64,000 bases of DNA, taken from contig JBDPYZ010000005.1 of NCBI GenBank assembly GCA_047291315.1, positions 62,001-126,000 on the forward strand, given 5' to 3'. Made by a program: the position numbers and the translations under genes. Source of the stretch: Arsenophonus fragariae (GTDB lineage Bacteria > Pseudomonadota > Gammaproteobacteria > Enterobacterales > Enterobacteriaceae). Positions 18,514 through 28,942 of this stretch are shown here, one piece after another. Below the pieces are notes generated by a model. It was given only the letters and a program-made list of their open reading frames with translations. It ran no database searches and was not told where the DNA came from. The stretch's first letter is position 1, and each line of letters opens with the position of its first letter.

Positions 18514-20265
18514 TTAATTTAGCCACTTTAGAAGTCCCATGAATTTCGGCCTTTCCTGGTTATTAGCCTGAGTAATTCGTTCTTGTATTAAAGCTAACAG
18601 ATATAAATTATTTGTATCTTGCTGTTGCTTATAATAAGTATGCTTTGTTAAAATTGAAATTGCTTCAGAAACGTGTTCAACAGTCCAGATATGAAATACG
18701 CCAGATTTGACTGCCTCAATAAGATCGGCTTTTAAACATAAATGACGAATATTAGCCGTAGGAATGATAACACCTTGCTGACCGGTTAATTTACGTTGGA
18801 AACAGACATCAAAAAAGCTTTCGATTTTTTGGTTGATACCCCCAATAGGCTGTACATAGCCGAATTGATCTACCGCGCCTGTAACAGCAATTTGCTGATC
18901 GATAGGCTGAAGTGAAAGTGCACTAATTAATGCACAAAGCTCAGCTAATGAAGCGCTATCACCATCAACCTCATTGTATGATTGTTCAAATACAATTGAG
19001 GCAGAAAAGGGTTGTGGCTGTTCAAGTTTCAATTCGTAATTGAGATAAGCTTGCATAATCATCATGCCTTTAGCGTGAATATTACCTCCTAGCTCAGATT
19101 TACGTTCTACATCAGTAAACTCACCATCACCAAAGTGAGCAACACACGTAATGCGTGATGGTTCACCGATAAGTTCTGGATGCCCTGGATACTGCATAAC
19201 AGATAGTCCATTAATTTGGCCAATCATTTCACCTTCAGTTTTAATCAAAATTTGTTTTTGCAGAATATCATCTAGATTACGTTTAGCTTGGTAACCGTGT
19301 TGCCATTGGCGTTGTTGAATTGCTGTTTGGAACGATTTTGCAGTTAGCTGGTTATCATGTTGAAATTGATTTGCTTCAGCTAAGCAACGAATGAGCCATA
19401 TTCTATCTAGCGGTAGGGTAGATTTGTCTTCAGTATATCGAATGGCTTGAGTTATGAAGATTGGCCATGCATCAGTCGTTAAAGCAGGAAATTGGTAATC
19501 AGTAATAATTTGTTTAACAAATTGCATCCATAGCGATAATTGATCACTATATTCAAAATCCAATTCAAATTCATATTCGCCATACGTAGCTTGAAAAAAA
19601 AGTTCTTGCTCTTTTGCTTCAAGTTCCTCAAGACTAAAATCATCGCCGACCAAAATCAGTTTAATATCAAGTGGCATTGAATCAATTGGATAGGGTAAAA
19701 ATTGATTATTATTTGTTGGAAGCCACTCAAACCGTTTTTGCATTACCATCTGTTTTAAACGCTGCCACATCAATGGCTGTGCTAATAATATACCAACAGA
19801 AAGTAATAATACTCCACCATTGATTTTATGTAATAGCCCAGGCTCTAAGTGAACACTATTCTGATGTTGATGGACACTACCAAATAATTGAGACATCTCT
19901 ATCCAATCGCAGAAATAGACTGAATGGCAAGGAGTAAATGATCCTTTAGTGCCTGCTTGCCAATGAAATCTTCCATTTGATTGTTGATAATCTCCAACAA
20001 TAGCCACTGACGATGGAGTAATATTTTCAATACATTTTGCTAACTCAGATAAGTAGCTTTGGCATTCTAATGCTTTAATGACAGCAAAAGGAGAATAGGT
20101 TGAAGTTGATAAAAATTGTTCGAGACTATTATATAATCTCGGTTGAATGCTGGCCAGAGTGGCATTATCTAGTTTATCAGCAGAAGCAAAAAGATTAAGA
20201 TAAGGTTCATAATCAGGTGCTAAATTTTGCCATATTAATTCGTTACTAATCACGCTATTTTTCAA
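18514..20265 (-). CDS. lonH: LonH (YcbZ), Lon-like protease without classical ATPase
   Basis: Putative Lon-family protease, 583 aa against 586 in E. coli. The C-terminal proteolytic domain holds the Ser of VDGDSASLAEL (near residue 435) and the Lys of GGINQKIESF (near 478), the Ser-Lys dyad of Lon. The N-terminal region is divergent and shows no clear Walker A. The first codon is TTG at 20265 with a weak ribosome-binding site; homology (NELIWQNLAPDYEP) begins nearby, so this start is reasonable. It is downstream of matP, divergently placed, as in E. coli. Confidence 0.9.
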   Translation of the reverse strand: MKNSVISNELIWQNLAPDYEPYLNLFASADKLDNATLASIQPRLYNSLEQFLSTSTYSPFAVIKALECQSYLSELAKCIENITPSSVAIVGDYQQSNGRFHWQAGTKGSFTPCHSVYFCDWIEMSQLFGSVHQHQNSVHLEPGLLHKINGGVLLLSVGILLAQPLMWQRLKQMVMQKRFEWLPTNNNQFLPYPIDSMPLDIKLILVGDDFSLEELEAKEQELFFQATYGEYEFELDFEYSDQLSLWMQFVKQIITDYQFPALTTDAWPIFITQAIRYTEDKSTLPLDRIWLIRCLAEANQFQHDNQLTAKSFQTAIQQRQWQHGYQAKRNLDDILQKQILIKTEGEMIGQINGLSVMQYPGHPELIGEPSRITCVAHFGDGEFTDVERKSELGGNIHAKGMMIMQAYLNYELKLEQPQPFSASIVFEQSYNEVDGDSASLAELCALISALSLQPIDQQIAVTGAVDQFGYVQPIGGINQKIESFFDVCFQRKLTGQQGVIIPTANIRHLCLKADLIEAVKSGVFHIWTVEHVSEAISILTKHTYYKQQQDTNNLYLLALIQERITQANNQERPKFMGLLKWLN

Positions 20266-20794
20266 CTTATAATTTAGGTAAAAATTTTATAAATTATCCT
20301 CTATATCCTGATTATATAAAGTCAAAATAGAAGAAATTTTAGGAATACTCTTTTTTTAGAGAAACAGGGTATATTTTACTGTGGAAATAGAATATCCGTT
20401 TCCAGCATTATAAAATTTTTATGATGAAATCATTATATTAACGTGTGCCTAAATTTATGCCATTATTAATTTTGTATATTTTAAATATAATTTTATTCAT
20501 AAACTGTCGCAATAAGTGTAATAGGTAATGATAAAAGCAAGTCAATGTAAATATTATGGCGCATAATATTAGTATCTAATGGTTAGTATCCAAGTAGTAA
20601 GCTAATGACTAAAGCTCAAAAAACACTAATACAGTAGATACAATATATCATTTTAACTAACAACACAGTGGAAATTACAAGCTATAAATGTGAATAATCA
20701 TATTTTTTGCTAAGATTTCAATGTAGTGTGGTTTTTTACCAAAATTTTATTAAATTGGCTAAATAAATTAAACGTTTTTATTTTTAAATGTTGT
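20266..20794. other. lonH/matP intergenic region
   Basis: About 530 bp, very AT-rich. No open frame with family similarity, RNA gene or repeat was seen. The first in-frame codons before matP (from 20726) lack similarity to MatP and appear non-coding. Confidence 0.5.
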
Positions 20795-20820
20795 TATAAT
20801 TACATAAGTTACGTTGTCAC
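20795..20820 (+). promoter_or_regulatory. matP -10 element overlapped by a matS-like site
   Basis: TATAAT at 20795-20800 is followed by GTTACGTTGTCAC at 20808-20820, which agrees with the matS consensus GTGACRNYGTCAC at 12 of 13 positions. It lies 11 bp before the matP ATG, over the expected transcription start. MatP binding here would block its own promoter. This is inferred from sequence alone. Confidence 0.5.
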
Positions 20821-20830
20821 AGAGATGATT

Positions 20831-21280
20831 ATGAAATATCAACAGCTTGAAAATCTTGAATGTGGTTGGAAATGGGATTATCTGGTTAAAAAGTATCGAG
20901 ATGGTGAGGATATCACCAAGTATATTGAAAAAAGCGCCGGTCAGGATGCGATTGAGCAACTGTTGAAATTAGAGAATACCCCAATAAAAGTGATAAACTG
21001 GATAAAAAATCATATGTCTCCAGATTTATCTAATCGAATGAAGCAAACGATTAGAGCTCGCAGAAAGCGATATTTTAATGCCGAGCATCAGTACTCATGT
21101 AAAAAGTCTATCGATTTAGATTTCCTTGTATGGCAGAGGCTATCTATTCTAGCAAGAAAACAAGGCTGTACACTGTCTGAAGCTATCGTGCATCTTATTG
21201 AAGATGCAGAGAGAAAAAACCAGTATGCTAACCAAATGTCGACATTTAAACAGGATTTACAAAATATACTGGGTGACTAA
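20831..21280 (+). CDS. matP: Macrodomain Ter protein MatP
   Basis: DNA-binding protein that organises the Ter macrodomain by binding matS sites and links it to the divisome through ZapB. It is 149 aa, against 150 in E. coli. The start MKYQQLENLECGWKWDYL matches family N-termini, so the upstream 35 codons are rejected. The block MKQTIRARRKRYFNAEHQ and the C-terminal ribbon-helix-helix (SIDLDFLVWQRLSILARKQG) carry the DNA contacts. Intact. Confidence 0.96.
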   Translation: MKYQQLENLECGWKWDYLVKKYRDGEDITKYIEKSAGQDAIEQLLKLENTPIKVINWIKNHMSPDLSNRMKQTIRARRKRYFNAEHQYSCKKSIDLDFLVWQRLSILARKQGCTLSEAIVHLIEDAERKNQYANQMSTFKQDLQNILGD

Positions 21281-21337
21281 AGTAAAAAGATATAATTTTA
21301 AATTTAGATTTTTTAGTCACCTGAGCAATAAGTTTTT

Positions 21338-21369
21338 AAAAAAAAATAACCCTAAGAAAGGATTATTTT
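21338..21369 (-). terminator. ompA transcription terminator
   Basis: On the minus strand AATAATCC and GGGTTATT pair (one G-U) around TTTCTTA and are followed by a long U-run, 30-60 bp after the ompA stop. This is a classic intrinsic terminator. Confidence 0.65.
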
Positions 21370-21399
21370 ATTTGGATATAAATAATTTCTTAAGAGATA

Positions 21400-22449
21400 C
21401 TATGGTTGCGGAGCTACCTCTGTAGTACCTTGGATCTCAATCTCAACTCGGCGATCTGGCGCTAAGCAATTAATTAGTGCTTTGCGAGGTTGTGTATTAT
21501 TACAAGTACTACCGGTTATTGGATTTTCTTCCCCGCGGCCTTGTGAACCAATTACGTTCGCTGAGATTCCTTTAGAAACCAAATAGCTCATAACTTCATG
21601 TGCACGTTTCTGAGATAAAGGTTTATTGTAGGATGGTGAACCAATACGGTCGGTATAGCCAAGAATCATAACATGACCTTTATTTGGATCAAGATTAGTT
21701 AGCTCACTATACAACTCATCAAGTTCAGCTTTACCTGCTGGTTTCAAGGTATGCTCATTGAACCCAAACAAAACGTCAGAACGTAAAGTAAAATGTTTGT
21801 TTTCTATTGGTGCTGGTGTAGCTGCTGTTGTAGCTGCTGGTACAATTACAGGCGCAGCGTCTTGATTGAATCGATATGCAACACCAATGCTCAACATTCC
21901 ATTATCTGGACGAACGGATAGTGAATCTTTATCACCAATATGCCTCACCCATTGATAATCTAAACGAGTTGCCCATTCTGGGGTAATAGCATATTCAAGC
22001 CCTAGAGCGTAAACTGGAGAAACACCAGTATCATGCTTTTGACCGGATACGTTTGATTTTGCGTCAGTACGCCATACCATACCACCTAGACGAGTATAAA
22101 CATCTAATTCGTCAGTGAGTGGATAGCTTAGACGAGCGGTTAATTGGACACCCATCGATTTGAGGCTACCGTTATTTGGATGACCAGAATATCTCATTCT
22201 GCCAAGCCAGTCATAACCTAACTCGAAACCGAGATATTGATTATGTTGGTAACCAAGATAGGCACCAGCGCCTAGTTGATTGCGCTTAGTTTTACCACTT
22301 CCAACATTTGCATCGTAAGGGTGAAAGCCGGTATCTTCAAAGTGTGACCAACCTAATTTAGCACCGGTATACCAGGTATTATCTTTGGGTGCAGCCTGGG
22401 CCGCAGTTGCAAAAGCTGCCACTGCTACTGCGATAGCTATCTTTTTCAT
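21400..22449 (-). CDS. ompA: Outer-membrane protein OmpA
   Basis: Major outer-membrane protein tying the membrane to peptidoglycan. From ATG 22449, 349 aa. The signal peptide MKKIAIAVAVAAFATAAQA is followed by APKDNTWYTGAKLGW, the first strand of the eight-strand barrel. A linker rich in Ala/Pro/Thr (about residue 200) leads to the OmpA-like domain with GYTDRIGS, LSQKRAHEVMSYL and the Cys pair of STCNN and INCLAPDRRVEIE. The start is supported by GATAACGAGGCGTAAAATG, nearly identical to E. coli. Six extra codons upstream are not used. Confidence 0.97.
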   Translation of the reverse strand: MKKIAIAVAVAAFATAAQAAPKDNTWYTGAKLGWSHFEDTGFHPYDANVGSGKTKRNQLGAGAYLGYQHNQYLGFELGYDWLGRMRYSGHPNNGSLKSMGVQLTARLSYPLTDELDVYTRLGGMVWRTDAKSNVSGQKHDTGVSPVYALGLEYAITPEWATRLDYQWVRHIGDKDSLSVRPDNGMLSIGVAYRFNQDAAPVIVPAATTAATPAPIENKHFTLRSDVLFGFNEHTLKPAGKAELDELYSELTNLDPNKGHVMILGYTDRIGSPSYNKPLSQKRAHEVMSYLVSKGISANVIGSQGRGEENPITGSTCNNTQPRKALINCLAPDRRVEIEIQGTTEVAPQP

Positions 22450-22889
22450 TTTACGCCTCGTTATCATCCAATATAGGCATTAGCTTCCTGAGCTTTTTTA
22501 TAAGCCGTATGGTTTAAAATGCTTGTTAAGTTATTATGCTCTACTATCTTCGCCTCTATTTTATCTGCCTGAGGAATCATTCAAATAAAAACTAGAATCA
22601 AAGCACTATCTTAAAGCTGTAAAGTCTACAACGAACTTCAAAAGTTACAAGTAGAGGAAACATTAATTTTATTAACTTTTTAAAAGGCAATCGGTGAATT
22701 ATAGATATGACTTATAACTAAATTACCACGATTAAGGAATTAACGAAATGATTTATATTATTTTTTTTTGTTTTTGTCTATTGTGGTTTACGCTTCAGTA
22801 AGCGAATTAGGAATAATCCTAATCTAGGCAAGTGATAATAATTAGAATGAATTTTTAGTTGATTAGAGTGTCTGTGGAAATTTGTATTT
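22450..22889 (-). promoter_or_regulatory. ompA leader and ompA-sulA spacer
   Basis: The block TATTGGATGATAACGAGGCG just before ompA is almost the same as in E. coli, where the MicA small RNA pairs with the ribosome-binding region. Beyond about 22600 no gene is seen. A small RNA partner was not found in this window. Confidence 0.4.
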
Positions 22890-23325
22890 TCAGGTGGCAT
22901 AAAGCAGATGCTGTTCCCCATCTGTTTTACATACTCTAAATGCTGTAAACATGATTGTGATAAAGTCGGTAGTCATCCTAATAAAAATACTACAGTTGCC
23001 ACTAGATAATGCTTTTATCATGGAAACAACGCTCATTTCCGGGCTTAGTGAATTTATCTGTATTGTTTTATTTAATGGCATCTCTGAATTAATCAACCAA
23101 CCTCTGCTTAATTTTCGGTTAGGATTTAGTCATAAAAGCTAACGTGATTCATCTCTAAGTTGGTGTAATAATGATATCAATAGGATTATTTTCATTATAT
23201 ACCCATTCATTAACTGCGCCGTTTGGATAAATTGGCGTATTTTTATAATTTGGTAATAGTAAATTTTGAATATTGTTAGGTTGATTTTCTGTTTTTATTG
23301 GGTAATTCCATGTGTTGTTATTCAT
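22890..23325 (-). pseudogene. sulA: sulA, degraded SOS division inhibitor
   Basis: SulA halts division by binding FtsZ during SOS. The start at 23325 (MNNNTWNYPIK, with GAGG upstream) and the stretch VNEWVYNENNPIDI match the SulA N-terminus loosely. Stops follow (TPT*R*), then KIKQRLV and, in another frame, LNKTIQINSLSPEMSVVSMI and ALSSGNCSIFI, matching the FtsZ-binding part. It lies upstream of ompA on the same strand, as in E. coli. Dead through at least two frameshifts and several stops. Confidence 0.85.
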
Positions 23326-23341
23326 ATTGGCCTCAGCCTCA

Positions 23342-23361
23342 TGCTATATATGCACACAGTA
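23342..23361 (-). promoter_or_regulatory. Decayed LexA box of sulA
   Basis: TACTGTGTGCATATATAGCA, read toward sulA and ending 17 bp before its start, agrees with the LexA consensus TACTGTATATATATACAGTA at 15 of 20 positions. The CTG half is kept, but the critical CAG half has become TAG. Confidence 0.55.
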
Positions 23362-24056
23362 ATTGTATGTTTATATAATATCAAGCCAATTTTTACAAAG
23401 CGCTTCGCAAAAAAATAAACTTTTCTGCTTAATTGGACATTTAATTGTTGCAGTTTGAATGAGATTGCGTATTTTATTATCCACTGTTAAGTGGAATATT
23501 TTTATTAACTATTAATGAGTTATGTTGATATATGATACAGTTTATTTATTATAAATATTGAATATAAACGGTAACTGCTAAGTCATATTTTGTAATTGGT
23601 AAGCTATTTATTTAGCTATACTCAATTTAATGTTAAACGATACTTAAGATTTTGTTCGTCACCTTTTGCATATAAGCTTGTACAATAACATAGGAGGTTT
23701 TTAGAGTGTGTGAAATAACTTAATAAATTTTCTTGCTATTTTAACTGATTGAAATATGGATAAGTATAAAAATATTAGATTTGTGAGTGTTCACATAGAT
23801 AGTGGCAATTATGCTTTTATTTGATTCTTGATTCTTGATTCTTGATTCTTGATTCTTGATTGTAAAGCCTAATGGAAAATTATGGCCATATAAAGAAAAA
23901 ACCTCATAGCCAGTTTTTCGCTTAAAAGAATTTGCTAATTAAAATTATTTCAATTTGAGGCTTGTTGGTTAATAAAAACAATCAGAGAGGTGATTTTTGG
24001 CAACAGGTTAATTAATAATAATTGCTCAACAACAAGTTATTCTTTGTTATTTTTTC
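23362..24056. other. Gene-free stretch where sxy (tfoX) would lie
   Basis: About 700 bp between sulA and yccS remnants. In E. coli this interval holds sxy; no stretch resembling Sxy could be read in any frame. It contains the heptamer array described separately. Confidence 0.5.
23821..23862 (+). repeat. Heptanucleotide tandem array (TTGATTC)
   Basis: Five exact copies of TTGATTC in a row followed by a sixth ending in G (TTGATTG). It is a simple-sequence repeat in apparently non-coding DNA. Confidence 0.95.
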
Positions 24057-26089
24057 CTAATTATTATTGTTTGGAAGCCATTGAATCAATGGATTATCTA
24101 ACGTTTTGACTACTTGGTTATTCAATAAGGCAAAATTCAACGCCGATTCAATATAGGTGATTGTATTATCAAGAATAAATAAATAGTTTCATTATAAAGT
24201 AGTTGCTCACGATGTGCTCCCAAAGCCGAAATATAACTTAATATGCTGTGATTAACGCAGAGTAATCTAAAAATTTTTTCTGGGGAAATACTATTAGTTT
24301 TAGCAAGCATATCGGATAGTACAGAAACCAGTTTTGCGTCATTAATATGGGCATCGTGACGAGCAATGCGATAATCGATACCGTTATCTCTACCATGATG
24401 ATATTGAAATAAAATAGCAGCAAGATAACGGCACTTATTGCTTAATTTTTGTTGTAGAACTTTAGATAGTTGCCGAAATTTCCAATCAGGCCAAATATCA
24501 TTTACTGCAATCCAAGCAATGCCACAGCCAATGAATGTATTAGTTACTCGGGGGAGCGTAACGTTGAACTCTTCGCCTAATAAATTAAAACGTAAGTAAA
24601 ACCAGCAAAGTAATAAATAAGGTAGCTTGGGCATATTGACTATTGCGGGAGGTAAAGAAAAGAACTCCACAAATAATAATCAGTAAGAGTTTTTTCCTTC
24701 TATAGAGGGTACAAAATAGAGCAGTGGTAATCCAATTAGAATAGCGGCAATGGTTCGAATAATTCGCAATATTAAGCAATTCTTAGTCGCAATATAATTT
24801 GGTTGGCATACAAATAAACTTGTCAGTAATATCCAATAACTGTGAGGTAGATAAAAGCATTGAACAATAATATAACACGTATAAATACTACTGACATTCT
24901 AATCTCATATCGAAATAGTGTTGAAATTAAGTGTTAAGTTACTGGTAAGTGTGAGTCAAAAATCGCTGATGTTAGATAATGAATTGTCAGAAAGTTGAGT
25001 TTCAGTCAATGATTGGCTATATGGAATTTCTATTTGCTCGACAGCAATACTATTAAGTTGACCATCTATCTCTTTAAGATTAACAAATAGGTTATAGAGT
25101 GTGTTTATTTTGTTTGTTATTAGAATATTTTTGTGTAAGGTGCTGCAACGATTTTTCCAGATTAGCAAAAGTATGTTTAAATTTTGCATTATGCTGATAT
25201 CTTGTATGAGATAAAATAGAGAGAGCAACTAGTTGGCATACTTCAGCTTGCATCGATAGTTATTTCTGGAATCTGAAAAGAATATCACTATGCGGAAAAT
25301 CCTGACTTTAGCTTTGATATTTAATGTGTGATGAACTTGCTTGTTCATATATATCTTGGACAATAAAATAGTAATTAGGCTATTGCTAGTCCCTGATTGG
25401 TTTTTATTATTTTTTAAGCGTCTGAGCCAATGTTACTTTCATTTTGTTCATAGTATTGACTAGCTTGCTATTGGTCATAACAAGATCAAAGATCGATTGC
25501 TGATAATTTTCTTCAATCTCAGGGTTAAATAAATTTGCGTTATTAACTAGGTAGATGGAAAGCTGTTGGTAACATTGGGCTAGTTTATTATGTAAGGGCT
25601 GGATAGGAAGAAAAATATGGATGATAAGTGTTAATAAATAGTACCAAATAGCACCCATAAGTAACAGTATCGGTTGTTGATACCAAATTGTAAAAATCGT
25701 TTCAAGCATGGTGTATATTGCGATTTAGAAGTGCGCCAAAGGCAATAGTTCCATAGGTAGAACTATAGAACTCCAAGAAATGTAAAGCTAAAAGTAGATA
25801 ACGCTAATCCAATAAAGAATAACCAAGGATAGGAAAACAGTAATTCAACGGTGACCGAGGCGATCAGAAATGATAATAATATGATGGAGATATTGCGAAG
25901 TTTACCAATAAATTGATCATCGAGATCAGTTTATGCTGCGGCAACAATATCCATAGTTAAAGGGATAGTTATTTTAAGTTGCTCACCTAAAGTCCAAGGA
26001 ATTAATGCTGTTTCTGAGAGCGCAATTAGTATTCGGATATAATAAAAGATGTTGCTATTATAAAATACGTAGCGAAAGCCAGAGAACAT
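24057..26089 (-). pseudogene. yccS: yccS, degraded inner-membrane protein
   Basis: YccS is a polytopic inner-membrane protein of the FUSC/aromatic-acid exporter type, about 720 aa. Fragments across 2 kb match in order: YYIRILIALSE and KITIPLTMDIVAA, WYQQPILLLMGAIWYYLLTL, ARDTIL-type gaps, FRLLCVNHSILSYISALGAH, and the end TLDNPLIQWLPNNNN. They occupy several frames with many stops. Start at 26089 (MFSGFRYVFYN) is by alignment with the E. coli start. yccF, its usual upstream neighbour, is not found. Confidence 0.88.
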
Positions 26090-26226
26090 AATGAGCACAA
26101 TAACCCCTAATTTGTCAGAGTACTGATTAATAATATAGCAGCATCCATAGTAACCTATAAAGTTTAGTAAAGAGAAAAAACTTTTTCTTACCATGGGCTA
26201 ACATATTTTAGCTAAGGTAGTGTGTA

Positions 26227-28287
26227 ATGGAATTGAAATCGACACATGTAGGTCAGCGTTTAGCTCAACATCCTTATAATCGAGTCCGTCTATTGAATGC
26301 GGGTGTTGAAGTGAGTGGTGAAAAACATCAGTATCTCATTCCGTTTAATCAACTTGTTGATATACGATGTAAGCGAGGTATTGTTTGGGGAGAGCTTGAA
26401 TTTGAATTACCAAATAACCAGGTGGTTCGTTTGCACGGCACTGAATGGAAGGAAACCCAATATTTTTTTCATTATCTTATTGATATATGGAAAAAATGGA
26501 GCCAAGAGATGAGTTTGATTTGTTCTGAGATTTTATCTGAACAAGTGAAAAAAATAGAAAAAGACTTAATCCAAGATAGTTGGTTTACCCATGTACAACT
26601 TACTCAGCTGCAAAAACAAATTAATAGCATATTAAATAGTCTTCCTATGCCGCTTGAGCGTTTAAATGAATTTGTAAGCTGTCGACAAAATTTTGCTGTT
26701 TGCCAGCATTGGCTGCATTTGAACCATCAGGCACTGCGTGATATTAATCAATATTGGGTTGCTCAGTTACTTAGGCAGCATTCTGAATTTTTTCAGCAAT
26801 TTACTGTTACTCCGTTAAACCTATCTCAAGTCAATTGTGTAGTCAACGGTGAAGAAAATATTTTAGTATTAGGTGGGCCAGGTAGCGGTAAAACTTCTGT
26901 TTTGATAGCGAAAATGGGTTGGATTTTACTCAGGCAGCAGGCTATTACTGAACAGGTTTTATTACTTGCGTTTGATGATAAAGCCGCAAAAAAAATGGAT
27001 GAACTTGTTCTCACTGATTTAGGACAGCAAGAATTTCATGCAAAAACCTTTGAAAGCTTAGTACTGCATATTATTCAAAGTAGCAGTAATAAAAATACCG
27101 CTATTAGTGAATTTGAAGCAAATGAACAAAAAAGACATAATTTGCTGATTAGTGAATGGAAAAAGCAGTGCCATGAGAAAAAATCACAGGCAAAAGGCTG
27201 GCGTGAGTATTTAACGCAAGAATTAGCTTGGAATATTGGTAGCGGTGAGTTTTGGCATGACAAACAATTAGCAAAAAGATTAGTGGTTCGTTTAGATAAT
27301 TGGCTTAATTTGTTACGTGTATATGGCGGAAGCCAGAAAACAATAAGTGAATTAGCAACACCAGAAGAGCAGAAGCAATTGCAAATGGAGCTGCGATTAG
27401 TAGCACCCATTATTAAAATATGGAAGTCGACCCTAAAATCTGAGGGTGTAGTTGATAGCTTAGTGCTTATACATCAGGCAATTAATTTATTACATAAAGG
27501 AAAATTTATTAGCCCATGGAAATATATTCTGATTGATGAATACCAAGATCTTTCACCATTAGAAATGCAGTTATTGCAGTTATTACGAGAACAGAATACA
27601 CAAACTCACTTGTTTGCTGTTGGTGATGATGGGCAAGCAATTTACCGTTTTCCTTTTCCGGCAGAAAAATTAAATTTAATTGCTTCTTTTAAACATTATT
27701 TTGGTACGGGAGTTTACTGTACACTTGATACTACTTACCGTTTTAACGATCACATTAGTAAAATTGCTAACCAATTTATACAAATGGATCCTGATCAGCA
27801 GATTAGACCATTAAAAAGTTTGGTTAAAACAAATAAAAAATCGATAGTTTTATTACCAGAAGAACAACTGGAAGATTTGCTTGATAAAATGAGTGGTTAT
27901 GTCACTGAAAAAGAGACGATTCTCATTTTATCGCGTTATTTTTATTTGCAAACTGCTGTGATTAAAAAAGCTAGCATTCGTTGGCCAAAATTAAAGATTA
28001 ATTTTATGCCTATCCAAGTTGCGAAAGGATGTCAGGCCGATTATGTTATCATTCTTGGATTACATCAGGGAATAGATGGTTTTCCTGTATGTGAACCTGA
28101 GTCTGCAATAGAAAAAGTTTTATTACCAAAGTTTGATATTTTTCCCAACCTACATGATAGACGTTTATTATATGTTGCTTTGACTAGAGCTAAAAAGCGA
28201 GTTTATTTATTGTATGACAAATTAACACCGTCTATTTTTGTTGAGCAATTGCAAAAACTAGGTGTATCGCGGCAGAAAAAACCGTAA
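26227..28287 (+). CDS. helD: DNA helicase IV
   Basis: Superfamily 1 (UvrD/Rep-like) 3'-5' helicase. It is 686 aa, against 684 in E. coli. The N-terminal region (MELKSTHVGQRLAQHPYNRV) matches HelD. Walker A is LGGPGSGKTSV near residue 218, Walker B LIDEYQDLSPLE near 437, then VGDDGQAIYRF (motif III) and YVALTRAKKRVYLLYD (motif VI) near the end. No lesions. It keeps its E. coli position between yccS and mgsA although both neighbours are dead. Confidence 0.96.
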   Translation: MELKSTHVGQRLAQHPYNRVRLLNAGVEVSGEKHQYLIPFNQLVDIRCKRGIVWGELEFELPNNQVVRLHGTEWKETQYFFHYLIDIWKKWSQEMSLICSEILSEQVKKIEKDLIQDSWFTHVQLTQLQKQINSILNSLPMPLERLNEFVSCRQNFAVCQHWLHLNHQALRDINQYWVAQLLRQHSEFFQQFTVTPLNLSQVNCVVNGEENILVLGGPGSGKTSVLIAKMGWILLRQQAITEQVLLLAFDDKAAKKMDELVLTDLGQQEFHAKTFESLVLHIIQSSSNKNTAISEFEANEQKRHNLLISEWKKQCHEKKSQAKGWREYLTQELAWNIGSGEFWHDKQLAKRLVVRLDNWLNLLRVYGGSQKTISELATPEEQKQLQMELRLVAPIIKIWKSTLKSEGVVDSLVLIHQAINLLHKGKFISPWKYILIDEYQDLSPLEMQLLQLLREQNTQTHLFAVGDDGQAIYRFPFPAEKLNLIASFKHYFGTGVYCTLDTTYRFNDHISKIANQFIQMDPDQQIRPLKSLVKTNKKSIVLLPEEQLEDLLDKMSGYVTEKETILILSRYFYLQTAVIKKASIRWPKLKINFMPIQVAKGCQADYVIILGLHQGIDGFPVCEPESAIEKVLLPKFDIFPNLHDRRLLYVALTRAKKRVYLLYDKLTPSIFVEQLQKLGVSRQKKP

Positions 28288-28348
28288 TTATTATTTATAA
28301 TAATTTTTCTTTTAATTGAATTTTTGCTAAAAATGTAACTTAAAATTA

Positions 28349-28802
28349 TTAATTAATACGGGTTTCAAGGTATTGTTGATAATTAGGGATTTCAATTTCA
28401 TGATCAAAAGCCGGCGAAGTGATAATAAAATCAGTTCTTGTTATATTAGTGGTAACAGGAATGGTTCCATACAGTAGCGAGACGAAGAAGCGCTTTTACG
28501 TTCGGATTATGTGGAACTGCATTTAATGGATCCCAAAAGAAAATAAAAATCTCGATTTTTTGTTCGGCAATCATTGCCCCAAGTTGTTGATCTCCTCCCA
28601 TTGGGCCGCTGAGCATATTAATAATCTTCAATCCGGTATGCTGGTTAATCAAATTACCCGTTGTACCAGTGGCAAATAATTTGTGCGTTTTTAGTGTTGA
28701 GATATATTTTTGACCTCATGTTAATAGTGATGATTTACGTTGATCGTCGGCAACCAGAACAATATTTTTATTTTTTTTCAATTTGCGAATAACTGATTCC
28801 AT
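28349..28802 (-). pseudogene. mgsA: mgsA, degraded methylglyoxal synthase
   Basis: MgsA turns dihydroxyacetone phosphate into methylglyoxal, a bypass of lower glycolysis. The frame starts MESVIRKLKKNKNIVLVADD and meets an in-frame TGA at SLLT*GQKY. It then reads ATGTTGNLINQHTGLK, MLSGPMGGDQQLGA and FFWDPLNAVPHNPNVKAL, so the active-site region survives. A frameshift after LLRLATVWN displaces the last 30 codons, which end in YLETRIN. One nonsense change plus one frameshift make it recent. Confidence 0.92.
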
Positions 28803-28942
28803 AAAGTTTCTTACATTGATAGATGTTTGCTAATTTGGCAACTAAAGCACTATTTTAATATTCATTGAGTTAACTCAATAGATTCGTCAAGTGTAGCAGT
28901 ACGTTGTTTCGATTTAATAGTTTAGTGATTATTTTTAAAATC

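Noticed and set aside
23821..23862. Possible CRISPR repeats
   Set aside because: The units are 7 bp, contiguous and without spacers; no cas genes are present.
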